Positions 47,910-57,025 are shown, counted from the first letter of the stretch. The stretch: DNA of 64,000 bases from Falsirhodobacter sp. 20TX0035 (GCF_028307215.1 NZ_JAQMHV010000014.1:19176-83175), one strand, 5' to 3'. Numbers and translations are program-made. Notes: generated by a model from the letters alone, not told the origin.

Positions 47910-48442
47910 TCGCCACCTCCGCGCACGCCCTCGGCCGGGTCCATCTCGCCGCAGAAGCTGCGGATCTCCGCCTCGGTCACGCGTCCGGCCAGAAGGCGCG
48001 CCAGCCGTTCGACGGTGATGAGGATGATGCCCACCCCCGTGAACAGCCCGATCCCGTAGACCCAGGCCATCGACAGGCCCGACACGGGCGCATTCATGCT
48101 GGCGTTGATGGGCAGCTGCTTCCACGTGCCGGTGGTCAGCACCGCCGCGCACCCGATGATCAGCACGTCCGACAGCCCCATCAGCACAAGGCGCCCCCGG
48201 CGGCCGAAGCGGGCCACGAACGTCTCCATCCCCATGTGAAGATGGTGGTGATGGGCCACCACCGCGCCGATGAAGGTCAGCCAGACAAAGGCGAAGCGGG
48301 ACAGTTCGTCCGACATGGCGATGCCGGAATTCATGGTGTAGCGCAGGACCACGTTGACGAAGACCATGATCGCCATCGTCGCCAGCAGCAGCGCCAGAAG
48401 GATGTCGAGAAAGCGGAAGAAGATCCGGACCGCGGATGCCAT
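47906..48442 (-). CDS. dctQ: TRAP transporter small permease subunit
   Basis: The protein is 178 aa with four membrane helices. FVNVVLRYTMNSGIAMSDEL then SRFAFVWLTFIGAVVAHHHH and LHMGMETFV are standard DctQ motifs. The ATG at 48442 follows the FAH-gene stop by 1 nt. It scaffolds DctM. Confidence 0.93.
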   Translation of the reverse strand: MASAVRIFFRFLDILLALLLATMAIMVFVNVVLRYTMNSGIAMSDELSRFAFVWLTFIGAVVAHHHHLHMGMETFVARFGRRGRLVLMGLSDVLIIGCAAVLTTGTWKQLPINASMNAPVSGLSMAWVYGIGLFTGVGIILITVERLARLLAGRVTEAEIRSFCGEMDPAEGVRGGGE

Positions 48443-48443
48443 C

Positions 48444-49625
48444 TCAGACCCTCTCGGCCAGATTGCGGGCGGCAAGGTTGCGCATCAGCTCCCGCACGCC
48501 GAACCGCCATTCGGGGCAGCGGTCGGTCCGGTCCACCCAGTTGACCAGACGGCCCAGCCGGGGGGAGGCGATCTCCACCCGGTCGCCCACCTCGTGTGTG
48601 AAGCCCTGCCCGGGGGCGCGGCGGTCCTTCACCGGCGCGAACATGGTGCCAAGGAACAGCACCGCCCCGTCGGGATACTGGTGCGACCGGTTCAGAAGCT
48701 GGCCCACCAGATCGACGGGGGATCGGCTGATCGCGGCCATGGCGCTTTCGCCCGTCATGACGAAGCCGTCTTCCCCTTCCACCACCAGCGACACGAGGGA
48801 TCGGTTCAGGTCGTCCATCGTGTAGCCGTCGTCAAACAGGCGAAGGAACGGCCCGATCGCGCAGGACGCGTTGTTGTCCTTGGCCTTGCCCAGCAGCAGG
48901 GCCGAGCGGCCTTCCACGTCGCGCAGGTTGACATCGTTGCCCAGCGTGGCGCCCAAGATCGCGCCGTCGGACCGGACCACGACCACGACCTCCGGTTCGG
49001 GGTTGTTCCAGTCGGACATGGGGTGGATGCCGACACGGTCGCCGCATCCGACCGACGCCATGGGCTGGGCCTTGGTGAAGATCTCGGCGTCCGGGCCAAT
49101 CCCGACCTCAAGATACTGGGACCACAGCCCCATCTCCTGCAACAGGGCCTTGATCTGGCGGGCCTTGTCGGATCCAGCCTGCACGCCGCGCAGGTTTTCC
49201 CCGATCACGGGGGCCAGACGGGCCCGAACCTCCTGCGCGCGGGCGCTGTGGCCGCGGGCCTGTTCCTCGATCACGCGTTCCAGCATGCTGTCGGCGAAGG
49301 TGACGCCCGCCGCCTTGATGGCCTGAAGGTCGACCGGTGCCAGCAGATGCCCGGCCTTGCCGTCCAGAAAATCCTGCAAGGGGCCCAGATCCGGCAGGTC
49401 CGGCGCGGCCAGCACCGCCGGCAGATCCTCCCGCTCCAGAAGGCCGGACATCGTGGCGGACAGGGCGCTCAGGTCATGGACGTTCCCGTTGCGCAGGACG
49501 ACGGGACAGGGCCCGCCCTCGCGGCTCGACCAGACCCGTCCGACCAATGTCGCACGCTCCGCATCCTGCGGCAAAAGCGCGGACGCGTTCAAAGGCTGCC
49601 GTGAAGCCACCTTGCTCCCCCCCAT
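48444..49625 (-). CDS. FAH-family 2-keto-3-deoxy-sugar-acid dehydratase (XylX/KdaD-like)
   Basis: The protein is 393 aa, the length of the long FAH subfamily that includes Caulobacter XylX and archaeal KdaD. MGLWSQYLEVGIGPDAEIFT and VGCGDRVGIHPMSDWNNPEP with EPEVVVVVRSDGAILGATLG carry the Glu-x-Glu type metal site. NDVNLRDVEGRSALLLGKAK and DNNASCAIGPFLRLFDDGY follow. It would turn a 2-keto-3-deoxypentonate into alpha-ketoglutarate semialdehyde, the step after the IlvD/Edd dehydratase at 53861. Co-transcribed with the TRAP genes. The exact sugar acid is unknown. Confidence 0.8.
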   Translation of the reverse strand: MGGSKVASRQPLNASALLPQDAERATLVGRVWSSREGGPCPVVLRNGNVHDLSALSATMSGLLEREDLPAVLAAPDLPDLGPLQDFLDGKAGHLLAPVDLQAIKAAGVTFADSMLERVIEEQARGHSARAQEVRARLAPVIGENLRGVQAGSDKARQIKALLQEMGLWSQYLEVGIGPDAEIFTKAQPMASVGCGDRVGIHPMSDWNNPEPEVVVVVRSDGAILGATLGNDVNLRDVEGRSALLLGKAKDNNASCAIGPFLRLFDDGYTMDDLNRSLVSLVVEGEDGFVMTGESAMAAISRSPVDLVGQLLNRSHQYPDGAVLFLGTMFAPVKDRRAPGQGFTHEVGDRVEIASPRLGRLVNWVDRTDRCPEWRFGVRELMRNLAARNLAERV

Positions 49626-49660
49626 GTGACGGCGCCCTCCAGCACCGCGTCGCCTGATGA

Positions 49661-49670
49661 TGTCAGACAA
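49661..49670. promoter_or_regulatory. Putative GntR operator before the FAH-TRAP operon
   Basis: TGTCAGACA (49661-49669) is a palindrome (TGTC-A-GACA) followed by A. GTCAGACAA is repeated at 51938-51946 between the oxidase and DenD-like genes. The form fits FCD-type GntR operators. Confidence 0.5.
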
Positions 49671-49733
49671 CAGTATCACATGACCTTAAGCGGGAGGCCG
49701 CCGACCTGTCCACCGGAATCTTGGAGCGCCCTT

Positions 49734-50450
49734 TCAGGGGTGAAGGTCCAGTTCCAGCGCGACGCGCCGGGTGGACCCGATCATGTGCGTCCGCATCGCC
49801 GCCCGGGCGCGCGCCGCGTCGCCCGCTGCGATCGCGTCCCGCAGTTCCGCATGTTCGCGGCCGACCACGTCCACGATCTCCTCCAGCGGCGTCCGGCGAC
49901 GGGAGGCGACGATGGTGTGCAGGATCCGGTCCGAGATGGCGCCGAGGAACTGCACGAAATAGTCGTTGCCCGTCGCCGCCGCGATCGTGCGGTGGAAGTC
50001 CAGATCGGCCAGCATCCCGTCCTGCGCCCCCTCGCCCGTGTCGGCCATCCGGACCATCGCCTCGTCCATCTGGCGCAGATGCTCCGGCCCGTGGTGAAGG
50101 GCGGCAAGCCCCGCCGCCTCGATCTCCAGCGGGACGCGCAGCTGGAACAGGTGGCGGAAGGCCCCCTCGTCCATCTGCCCGCCATCGTCCAGCCGGATGT
50201 GGCGCGTCGGGCGTTCGATGACGAAGGCCCCCACGCCCTGCCGCGTCTCGATCATGCCTTCGTTGCGCAACTGGGCGATCGCCTCGCGGATGACGGTCCG
50301 GCTGACGCCGAAGTTCTTCGACAAGGCGTGTTCGGTGGGCAGCTTGTCCCCGGGCTTCAGCGCGCCCTTCTGGATCTGCTGCGTGAACTGCGCGGCGATC
50401 CGCGCCGGAAGATGCTCGGCCCGGGGGATCTGGGTGAAATCGGCGCTCAT
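49734..50450 (-). CDS. GntR-family regulator, FadR/FCD subfamily
   Basis: The protein is 238 aa. Winged helix (~15-80): LPARIAAQFTQQIQKGALKP, LPTEHALSKNFGVSRTVIRE and GMIETRQGVGAFV. The FCD helical domain has metal-ligand positions in ADLDFHRTIAAATGN, and RRRTPLEEIVDVVGREHAEL then RDAIAAGDAARARAAMRTHM. These usually bind a sugar acid or other carboxylate and release DNA. It lies between the FAH-TRAP operon and the dehydrogenase genes. Confidence 0.9.
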   Translation of the reverse strand: MSADFTQIPRAEHLPARIAAQFTQQIQKGALKPGDKLPTEHALSKNFGVSRTVIREAIAQLRNEGMIETRQGVGAFVIERPTRHIRLDDGGQMDEGAFRHLFQLRVPLEIEAAGLAALHHGPEHLRQMDEAMVRMADTGEGAQDGMLADLDFHRTIAAATGNDYFVQFLGAISDRILHTIVASRRRTPLEEIVDVVGREHAELRDAIAAGDAARARAAMRTHMIGSTRRVALELDLHP

Positions 50451-50475
50451 TCTTGCTCCTTGCGGGTCGGGCGGG

Positions 50476-51918
50476 TCAGGACAGGTCGATCTGGCAACCG
50501 GGGTTCATGCTGGCCGCCGGATCCAGCGCCTGCCGGATCCGAGTCAGAAGCCCGCGATGTACCGCAGGCAGGCGCGCTTCGAAATCATCCTTTTTCAGGC
50601 GGCCGATCCCGTGTTCGGCGCTGATCGAGCCGTCATAGCGGTCCAGCACGGCGTTCACGATCTTCTTGGCATTCAGGATCTGCGGATCCACCCGGTCCGG
50701 TCCCAGCGTGTAGTCGGGCAACACGTTCAGATGCACGTTCCCGTCCCCCACATGGCCATAGGACACGCAGACGCAGCCCGGCATCTCGGCCAAGACCGCC
50801 GCCTCGGCCTCCGCCACAAAATCGGCCAGCCGCGACAGGGGGACGGAGATGTCGGTCCGCATGTGCCGCCCGCGCTGCGCTTGGCCCAGGTTCATCCCCT
50901 CGCGGATGGCCCACAGGTTGCGCGCCTGCGCCGTCGACTGCGCGATCACGCCGTCCAGCGCGAGGCCGCTTTCGAACGCCGCCTCCAGGAACCGCTGCAT
51001 CAGGTCCTCCACATCCACGAGGCCAGAGCCCGAGATCTCGATCAACGCATAGGCGGGACAGGTGGCGTCCATCGGGATGGGCAGGTCGGGCATCGCCTCC
51101 CGCGCCAGAACGATCGCCAGCGGAGGCATGAATTCAAAGGCCGACATCAGGTCGCAGCAGTCCCGGCGGGCGCGGCGATACAGGGCGATCACATCCTCCA
51201 GCCCCGCCAGCCCGACCAGTGCGGTGGCCACCTGATCCGGCGCGGGCAGCAGCTTCAGGGACACCGCGGTGATGATCCCCAGCGTCCCTTCGGCACCGAT
51301 GAACAGCTGCTTCAGGTCGATCCCCCGGTTGTCCTTGCGCAGCGTCGACAGCCCTTCATACAGGCTGCCATCGGGAAGGACGACCTCCAGCCCCAGCACC
51401 AGTTCGCGCGTCATCCCATAACGCAGGACGTTGATCCCGCCTGCATTGGTCGACACGTTGCCCCCAATCCGGCAGCTGCCCTGCGCGCCAAGGGACAGCG
51501 GAAAGAACAGCCCCGCCTCGGCCACCCGGTCCTTCACGACCTCCAGCACCGCCCCCGCCTCCACCACGGCCGAGAAGTTGTCGGCATCAAGGCTGCGGAT
51601 GCGCGTCATGCGTTCCAGGGTGATCACGACCTGACGGGCCGGCGCGTCGGGCGTGGCCCCCAGCACGAGGCCGGTGTTCCCGCCCTGCGGCACGATGGCC
51701 AGCCCCAGCGCCACCGCGGTGCAAACGCAGGCCTGCACCTCGACGGTGTCGCGCGGACGCAGGACGGCCACGGCACCGGTCTGCACATCGCCGTGCCAGT
51801 CGCGGCAATAGGGCAGGACCGCCTCCCCCACCAGCACCAGATCGGGGCCCAACCGCGCGATCAGCTGCGCATCCAGCGTCGTGTCCACATCCTTGGTCAA
51901 CATCATGACGTCGTCCAT
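50476..51918 (-). CDS. FAD-linked D-2-hydroxyacid dehydrogenase (GlcD/D2HGDH-like)
   Basis: The protein is 480 aa. The PCMH-type FAD domain has LAIVPQGGNTGLVLGATPDA and GGNVSTNAGGINVLRYGMTR, then LIGAEGTLGIITAVS-like FIGAEGTLGIITAVSLKLLP. The C-terminal FAD-oxidase_C domain has CVSYGHVGDGNVHLNVLPDY (metal His) and YDGSISAEHGIGRLKKDDFE. It oxidises a D-2-hydroxyacid to the keto acid with electrons passed to ETF or quinone. Divergent from denD with a candidate GntR site between. Confidence 0.87.
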   Translation of the reverse strand: MDDVMMLTKDVDTTLDAQLIARLGPDLVLVGEAVLPYCRDWHGDVQTGAVAVLRPRDTVEVQACVCTAVALGLAIVPQGGNTGLVLGATPDAPARQVVITLERMTRIRSLDADNFSAVVEAGAVLEVVKDRVAEAGLFFPLSLGAQGSCRIGGNVSTNAGGINVLRYGMTRELVLGLEVVLPDGSLYEGLSTLRKDNRGIDLKQLFIGAEGTLGIITAVSLKLLPAPDQVATALVGLAGLEDVIALYRRARRDCCDLMSAFEFMPPLAIVLAREAMPDLPIPMDATCPAYALIEISGSGLVDVEDLMQRFLEAAFESGLALDGVIAQSTAQARNLWAIREGMNLGQAQRGRHMRTDISVPLSRLADFVAEAEAAVLAEMPGCVCVSYGHVGDGNVHLNVLPDYTLGPDRVDPQILNAKKIVNAVLDRYDGSISAEHGIGRLKKDDFEARLPAVHRGLLTRIRQALDPAASMNPGCQIDLS

Positions 51919-51936
51919 GTCTTAGGGTTTGCAGGT

Positions 51937-51946
51937 CGTCAGACAA
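51937..51946. promoter_or_regulatory. Putative GntR operator between the oxidase and DenD-like genes
   Basis: CGTCAGACAA differs by one base from the palindromic core at 49661. It lies in the 84-nt divergent gap, where it could control both directions. Confidence 0.45.
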
Positions 51947-52002
51947 TCATACTATCCTATCCGCAGCAGATTGCGATGCGTGATTTGGAGGGAGGGAACG
52001 GC

Positions 52003-52986
52003 ATGCACATCCTGATCATCGGCGCGGCCGGAATGCTGGGGCGCAAGCTGACACAGCGGCTGGTTCGCCACGGCGCGCTTGGGGAACGGGCGTTGGAGGC
52101 GCTGACGCTGGCGGATGTGGTGCGCCCGGACGCGCCGGAAGGGTTCGAAGGCCGCACGAACCGCGTGACCGCCGACCTGTCCGCCCCCGGCACCGCCGCG
52201 CGGCTGATCGAAGGGCGGCCCGACGTGATCTTCCACTTCGCGGCCATCGTCTCGGGCGAGGCGGAGGCGGAGTTCGAGAAGGGCTACCGCATCAACCTCG
52301 ACGGCGCGCTGGAGCTGTTCGAGGCCATCCGTCACGCCCATAGGGCCGAGGGCTACCACCCGCGCGTGGTCTTCGCCTCCTCTATCGCGGTGGTGGGCGC
52401 GCCCCTGCCCTTCCCCATCCCCGACGATTTCCACACCACCCCGCTGACGAGCTATGGCACGCAGAAGGCGATCAGCGAGCTGCTGCTGGCCGACTACACC
52501 CGCCACGGCTTCTTCGATGGCATCGGCATCCGCCTGCCCACGATCTGCATCCGGCCCGGCGCACCGAACAAGGCGGCGTCGGGCTTCTTTTCCAACATCC
52601 TGAGGGAGCCTCTGGTCGGCCAGCCCGCCATCCTGCCGGTGCCCGACACCATCCGGCACTGGCACACCTCTCCCCGCTCGGCCGTGGGGTTCATGATTCA
52701 TGCTGCCACGATGGACACGGGGGCCATCGGCCCACGGCGGAACCTGTCGATGCCCGGCCTCAGCGCGACAGTGGGCGATCAGATCGAGGCGCTGCGCCGC
52801 GTGGCCGGCGACAAGGCCGTCGCGCTGATCCGAAGGGAGCCGGATCCCCTCATCACCCGGATGTGCGAAAGCTGGGCCCCGGGGTTCGAGGCGACACGCG
52901 CCCGCGCCCTTGGCTTCACCTCTGAGGACAGCTTCGACGACATCATCCGCGTTCATGTCGAGGATGAGCTGGGGGGCACGCTGTGA
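52003..52986 (+). CDS. denD: D-erythronate dehydrogenase-like NAD-dependent SDR
   Basis: The protein is 327 aa. NAD site: MHILIIGAAGMLGRKLTQRL. VIFHFAAIVSGEAEAEFEKG, VVFASSIAVVGAPLPFPIPD and SYGTQKAISELLLADYTRHG (Tyr-x3-Lys active site) and IGIRLPTICIRPGAPNKAAS are the DenD pattern. It oxidises a sugar acid such as D-erythronate at C2. GGAGGGAGGG precedes the ATG. First gene of the plus-strand dehydrogenase-dehydratase operon; ATGA overlap with the next. Confidence 0.82.
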   Translation: MHILIIGAAGMLGRKLTQRLVRHGALGERALEALTLADVVRPDAPEGFEGRTNRVTADLSAPGTAARLIEGRPDVIFHFAAIVSGEAEAEFEKGYRINLDGALELFEAIRHAHRAEGYHPRVVFASSIAVVGAPLPFPIPDDFHTTPLTSYGTQKAISELLLADYTRHGFFDGIGIRLPTICIRPGAPNKAASGFFSNILREPLVGQPAILPVPDTIRHWHTSPRSAVGFMIHAATMDTGAIGPRRNLSMPGLSATVGDQIEALRRVAGDKAVALIRREPDPLITRMCESWAPGFEATRARALGFTSEDSFDDIIRVHVEDELGGTL

Positions 52987-53864
52987 CCCGCCGCATCGCC
53001 TTTCTGGGCAACGGCCTGATGGGGGCGCCGATGGCGCGGAGGCTGCTGGCCACGGGCCACCGCGTCACCGTCTGGAACCGCGCCACCGCGAAGGCCGAGG
53101 CGCTGGTGCCCGACGGCGCGACGCTGGCCACCGATCCTGCGCAGGCCGTGACCGGGGCGGAGATCGTCTTCACCATGCTGGCGGACGGCCCGGCCGTGGC
53201 CTCCGTGCTGTTCGAACAGGGGGTGGCGCAGGCGCTGTCGCGCGAGGCGGTGATGATCGACACCTCGTCCATCGCGCCGATGCAGGCACGCCTTCACGCG
53301 CAACGACTGGCCGATCTGGGCGTCCATTACGTCGATTGTCCGGTTTCGGGCGGCGTCGTGGGGGCGCGGGAAGGAACACTCGCCCTGATGGCGGGGGGCG
53401 ACGCGGCGGTGATCGAAGGCGTGACGGACGTTCTGTCGGCCTTGGGGCGGGTGACCCATGTCGGCCCTTCGGGCGCCGGTCAGGTCTGCAAGCTGGCCAA
53501 CCAGCAGATCGTGGCCATCACCATCGGCGCGGTGGCCGAGGCGATGATCCTCGTCTCTGCCGGGGGCGCCGACCGCGCCCGATTCCGCGAGGCGATTCGC
53601 GGCGGGTTCGCCGAAAGCCGCATCCTCGATCTGCATGGCGGGCGCATGGTCGACCGCGACTTCACCCCCGGCGGCCCGTCGCGTTTGCAGTTGAAGGATC
53701 TGGACAGCGCCACAGATCTGGCGGCAACGGCGGGGCTGACCCTGCCGCTGACGGACACGGTGCGGGCCGCCTTTCGCGACTTCGTCGCCAGCGGCCATGG
53801 CGACACCGATCACAGCGGGCTTCTCCTGCATCTTGAAGCGATCAACCACAAGGACGAACCATGA
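52983..53864 (+). CDS. NAD(P)-dependent 3-hydroxyisobutyrate-type dehydrogenase
   Basis: The protein is 293 aa. RIAFLGNGLMGAPMARRLLA (NAD motif GxGxMG), DTSSIAPMQARLHAQRLADL, DCPVSGGVVGAREGTLALMA (substrate loop) and GAGQVCKLANQQIVAITIGA with catalytic Lys, then LKDLDSATDLAATAGLTLPL. Family members act on beta-hydroxyacids, including tartronate semialdehyde and L-threonate (LtnD). With denD upstream it may complete oxidation of a sugar acid. Confidence 0.87.
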   Translation: MTRRIAFLGNGLMGAPMARRLLATGHRVTVWNRATAKAEALVPDGATLATDPAQAVTGAEIVFTMLADGPAVASVLFEQGVAQALSREAVMIDTSSIAPMQARLHAQRLADLGVHYVDCPVSGGVVGAREGTLALMAGGDAAVIEGVTDVLSALGRVTHVGPSGAGQVCKLANQQIVAITIGAVAEAMILVSAGGADRARFREAIRGGFAESRILDLHGGRMVDRDFTPGGPSRLQLKDLDSATDLAATAGLTLPLTDTVRAAFRDFVASGHGDTDHSGLLLHLEAINHKDEP

Positions 53865-55642
53865 CCTCCGACCAGACCCCGCGCCGCCTGCGTTCGCAGG
53901 ACTGGTTCGACAATCCCGACCACGCCGACCTGACCGCGCTGTATCTGGAACGGTTCATGAACTATGGCACCACCCCCGAGGAGCTGCGGTCGGGCAAGCC
54001 CGTCATAGGGATCGCGCAGTCGGGCAGCGACCTGAACCCCTGCAACCGCCACCATCTGGACCTGGCCAAGCGCGTGCGCGACGGCATCCGCGACGCGGGC
54101 GGCATCCCGATCGAATTCCCGTCGCACCCCCTATTTGAAAACTGCAAGCGCCCCACGGCCGCGCTGGACCGCAACCTCGCCTATCTGGGGCTGGTGGAAC
54201 TGCTGTACGGCTATCCCTTCGACGGGGTGGTCCTGACGACGGGCTGCGACAAGACCACGCCTTCGGCTCTGATGGCGGCGGCGACGGTGGACCTGCCGGC
54301 CATCGTGTTGTCGGGCGGGCCGATGCTGGACGGCTGGCACGAAGGCAAGCTCGTCGGCTCCGGCACGATCATCTGGCAATCCCGGCGCCGCTACGCCGCC
54401 GGAGAGATCACGCGGGACGAGTTCCTGCAGACCGCCCTCGATTCCGCGCCGTCCATCGGGCATTGCAACACCATGGGAACGGCCTCGACCATGAACGCCA
54501 TCGCCGAGGCGTTGGGCATGTCGCTGACGGGGGGCGCGGCCATTCCCGCCGCCTATCGCGAACGGGGGCAGATCGCCTATCGCACCGGGCAGCGCGCGGT
54601 GGAACTGGTGCGGCAGGACATCCGCCCGTCGCAGATCATGACGCGGGCCGCCTTCCTGAACGCGATCAAGGTCACCTCCGCCATCGGCGGATCGACCAAC
54701 GCGCAGCCACACATCATGGCGATGGCCCTGCATGCGGGGGCGGAGCTGCATCCCCATGACTGGCAGGTCCACGGATACGACATCCCGCTTCTGGCCAACG
54801 TCCAGCCGGCCGGCGCCTATCTGGGCGAACGCTTCCACCGGGCGGGCGGCGTGCCGGCCATCATGTGGGAACTGCTGCAGGCGGGGCAGCTGAACGGCGA
54901 CTGTCCCACCGTGACCGGCAAGACGATGGCCGAAAACCTCGTCGGCCGCGCCAGCACGGATCGCGAGGTGATCAAGGCCTACGACGCCCCGATGATGGAG
55001 CGGGCGGGCTTCCTCGTTCTTTCCGGCAACCTTTTCGATTTCGCGATCATGAAAACCAGCGTCATCTCGGACGGATTCCGCGAACGCTACCTGTCCCGGC
55101 CGGGGCATGAGGGGGTGTTCGAGGGCAAGGCCGTCGTCTTCGACGGATCGGCCGACTACCACGCCCGGATCAACAACCCCGAGCTGGACATCGACGAATG
55201 GTCCATCCTCGTGATCCGGGGGGCCGGGCCGCTCGGTTGGCCCGGCTCGGCCGAGGTGGTGAACATGCAGCCGCCGGACCACCTGATCAAGCGGGGCATC
55301 CGCAGCCTGCCCACCATCGGCGACGGACGCCAGTCGGGCACGGCCGACAGCCCGTCGATCCTCAACGCCTCGCCCGAAAGCGCGGCCGGCGGGGGGCTGG
55401 CCTGGCTGCGGACCGGCGACACCATCCGCATCGACCTGAACCAGGGCCGCTGCGACATGCTGGTGACGCCCGAGGAGATCGAGCGGCGTCAGACGGAGGG
55501 CCTGCCCCCCGTCCCCGCCTCCGCCACGCCGTGGCAGAAGATCTACCGCGACACGGTCACCCAGATGGTGGAGGGCGCGACGATCCGGGACGCCGAAGCG
55601 TTCACGCGCATCAGCGGTAACCTGCCGCGGCACAATCACTGA
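53861..55642 (+). CDS. IlvD/Edd-family sugar-acid dehydratase (XylD/AraC-type pentonate dehydratase)
   Basis: The protein is 593 aa, the length of the pentonate dehydratases. Fe-S cysteines: SGSDLNPCNRHHLDLAKRV (~58), LTTGCDKTTPSALMAAATVD (~127, with the Mg-site Lys) and SIGHCNTMGTASTMNAIAEA (~200). TSAIGGSTNAQPHIMAMALH and GDGRQSGTADSPSILNASPE complete the family set. It removes water from an aldonate to give a 2-keto-3-deoxy acid, the substrate of the FAH enzyme at 48444. ATGA-coupled to the dehydrogenase. Confidence 0.92.
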   Translation: MTSDQTPRRLRSQDWFDNPDHADLTALYLERFMNYGTTPEELRSGKPVIGIAQSGSDLNPCNRHHLDLAKRVRDGIRDAGGIPIEFPSHPLFENCKRPTAALDRNLAYLGLVELLYGYPFDGVVLTTGCDKTTPSALMAAATVDLPAIVLSGGPMLDGWHEGKLVGSGTIIWQSRRRYAAGEITRDEFLQTALDSAPSIGHCNTMGTASTMNAIAEALGMSLTGGAAIPAAYRERGQIAYRTGQRAVELVRQDIRPSQIMTRAAFLNAIKVTSAIGGSTNAQPHIMAMALHAGAELHPHDWQVHGYDIPLLANVQPAGAYLGERFHRAGGVPAIMWELLQAGQLNGDCPTVTGKTMAENLVGRASTDREVIKAYDAPMMERAGFLVLSGNLFDFAIMKTSVISDGFRERYLSRPGHEGVFEGKAVVFDGSADYHARINNPELDIDEWSILVIRGAGPLGWPGSAEVVNMQPPDHLIKRGIRSLPTIGDGRQSGTADSPSILNASPESAAGGGLAWLRTGDTIRIDLNQGRCDMLVTPEEIERRQTEGLPPVPASATPWQKIYRDTVTQMVEGATIRDAEAFTRISGNLPRHNH

Positions 55643-55644
55643 AC

Positions 55645-55664
55645 GGCGGGCCGGAAGGCCCGCC
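55645..55664 (+). terminator. Hairpin after the dehydratase gene
   Basis: GGCGGGCC-GGAA-GGCCCGCC is a perfect 8-bp stem with a tetraloop, 2 nt after the stop. No U-run follows, which is common in high-GC alphaproteobacteria. Confidence 0.6.
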
Positions 55665-55666
55665 CG

Positions 55667-55810
55667 CTACCGCCGGAACCCCGGCACGTCCCACCACGCG
55701 GGGGAACGGTCGGGTCCGGGCGACAGGCCGATATCGGCCCGCTGCCGTTCATCCAGATCGGAGGGAAGCGGCTTCGGCGCAGGCCAAAGCGCCGGGATGG
55801 CGGACGCCAT
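55667..55810 (-). CDS. Possible small protein (47 aa)
   Basis: The product starts MASAIPALWPAPKPLPSDLD, then ERQRADIGLSPGPDR and AWWDVPGFRR. The RxRADIGL-type segment recalls short DUF1127-like proteins of alphaproteobacteria. The ribosome site is weak. The rest of the 55811-56145 gap shows no convincing gene. Confidence 0.4.
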   Translation of the reverse strand: MASAIPALWPAPKPLPSDLDERQRADIGLSPGPDRSPAWWDVPGFRR

Positions 55811-56145
55811 CTTCAACAAGATCGAAAACACTGGGAAAGTCCTTCAGATGCACGGACATGCAGCGGTGGCTGCAGATGCGGGCAGATCGAAGAACCGGAA
55901 AAGGCGTTCGATCAGCCCTGCGAGGTGGCGGGATGCCAGCGACGTCGCAGGGCACCCCTGGGACCGGAGCGGTCGTGTCGATCGATCTTATGATGCATGT
56001 GACCCTCCTTTCTCGCAGTGGGCGGATTCGCGTCTTTCATCACGCGGGCGTGATGGGCGAAGGTCTGCCCCCTCCCCCACCACCTGTCAAGACAATAATG
56101 CCGCCCGCTGTCCGGATCCGTTCCCTTAGCAGGCAGCGGCAGGAT

Positions 56146-56937
56146 CTAGCTGAACTGGATGCCGCCATCGATCATGATGGACTGCCCGGTCATGTAGTCG
56201 CTGTCGGGCGAGGCGAGGTAGGACACCAGCTTGGCCACGTCCTCGGGCACCGACACGCGGCCCAGATGGATGCTTTCGGAGTATTTCTTCAACGCTTCGC
56301 CGCGCTGCATCCCCTCCTCGGCGGCCAGCTTCTGGTCGATCAGGTCCCACATGGCCGTGCCGACGATGCCGGGGCAATAGGCGTTGACGGTGATGCCGTG
56401 CTTGGCCCATTCCATCGCCGCGCCCTGCGTCAGCCCCCGCACGCCCCATTTCGACGCCGAATAATGCGACAGCAGCGCAAAGGGCCGATACGCCACGATG
56501 GACGCCGCACCGATGATCTTGCCGCCCCCGCCCTGCGCGATCATCTGGCGCGCGGCTTCGGTATAGCACAGGAAGACGCCGCGCAGGTTCACGGCCATCA
56601 CCTGGTCCCACTCCTCCACGTCCGTTTCCAGAAGCGAGGTGACGCGGGCGATGCCGGCGTTCGCGACCATCACGTTCAGGCGGCCGTGATCGGTTGCGGT
56701 TTTGGCCACCATCTCCTTCACCTGTGCTGCGTCCGACACGTCGGCCAGCGCCGTGGTGACCTTGCGGCCGCTGGTGCGGATCTCCTCGGCGGTGGTTTCC
56801 AGCAGATCGGCGTTCTGGGACACGTCGTTCAGAACAAGGTCGTGCCCGTCCGCCGCCAGCCGGGCCGCGATCGCCTTGCCGATGCCACGACCCGCGCCTG
56901 TGACCAGCGCCGTGGATGATGAAACCGTGGTGACCAT
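56146..56937 (-). CDS. Short-chain dehydrogenase/reductase (acetoin/diacetyl or polyol type)
   Basis: The protein is 263 aa. Cofactor loop TALVTGAGRGIGKAIAARLA, NVMVANAGIARVTSLLETDV, catalytic Ser in IIGAASIVAYRPFALLSHY, YSASKWGVRGLTQGAAMEWA (Tyr-x3-Lys), and NAYCPGIVGTAMWDLIDQKL, typical of the BudC/meso-butanediol dehydrogenase subgroup. MTGQSIMIDGGIQFS is the standard end. Its promoter region contains the GCGGGTAGTA-N6-TAATAC motif also found before dld, hinting at shared control. Confidence 0.85.
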   Translation of the reverse strand: MVTTVSSSTALVTGAGRGIGKAIAARLAADGHDLVLNDVSQNADLLETTAEEIRTSGRKVTTALADVSDAAQVKEMVAKTATDHGRLNVMVANAGIARVTSLLETDVEEWDQVMAVNLRGVFLCYTEAARQMIAQGGGGKIIGAASIVAYRPFALLSHYSASKWGVRGLTQGAAMEWAKHGITVNAYCPGIVGTAMWDLIDQKLAAEEGMQRGEALKKYSESIHLGRVSVPEDVAKLVSYLASPDSDYMTGQSIMIDGGIQFS

Positions 56938-57003
56938 GATGTTCTCCTCTCCAGTCGGGGCTCCTCCGGCCCCTTTGGAAAGGCTAGCCGCATCCGGCGC
57001 GCA

Positions 57004-57025
57004 GCGGGTAGTAGCGCCCTAATAC
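57004..57025. promoter_or_regulatory. Motif GCGGGTAGTA-N6-TAATAC, copy upstream of the SDR gene
   Basis: This copy lies 67-88 nt before the SDR start and overlaps the dld stop codon. The same 22-nt pattern occurs at 58711-58732. Confidence 0.45.

Noticed and set aside
45204..48059. 951-codon plus-strand frame opposite the TRAP genes
   Set aside because: It covers three intact TRAP genes on the other strand and is composed of Arg/His/Asp/Gln runs.
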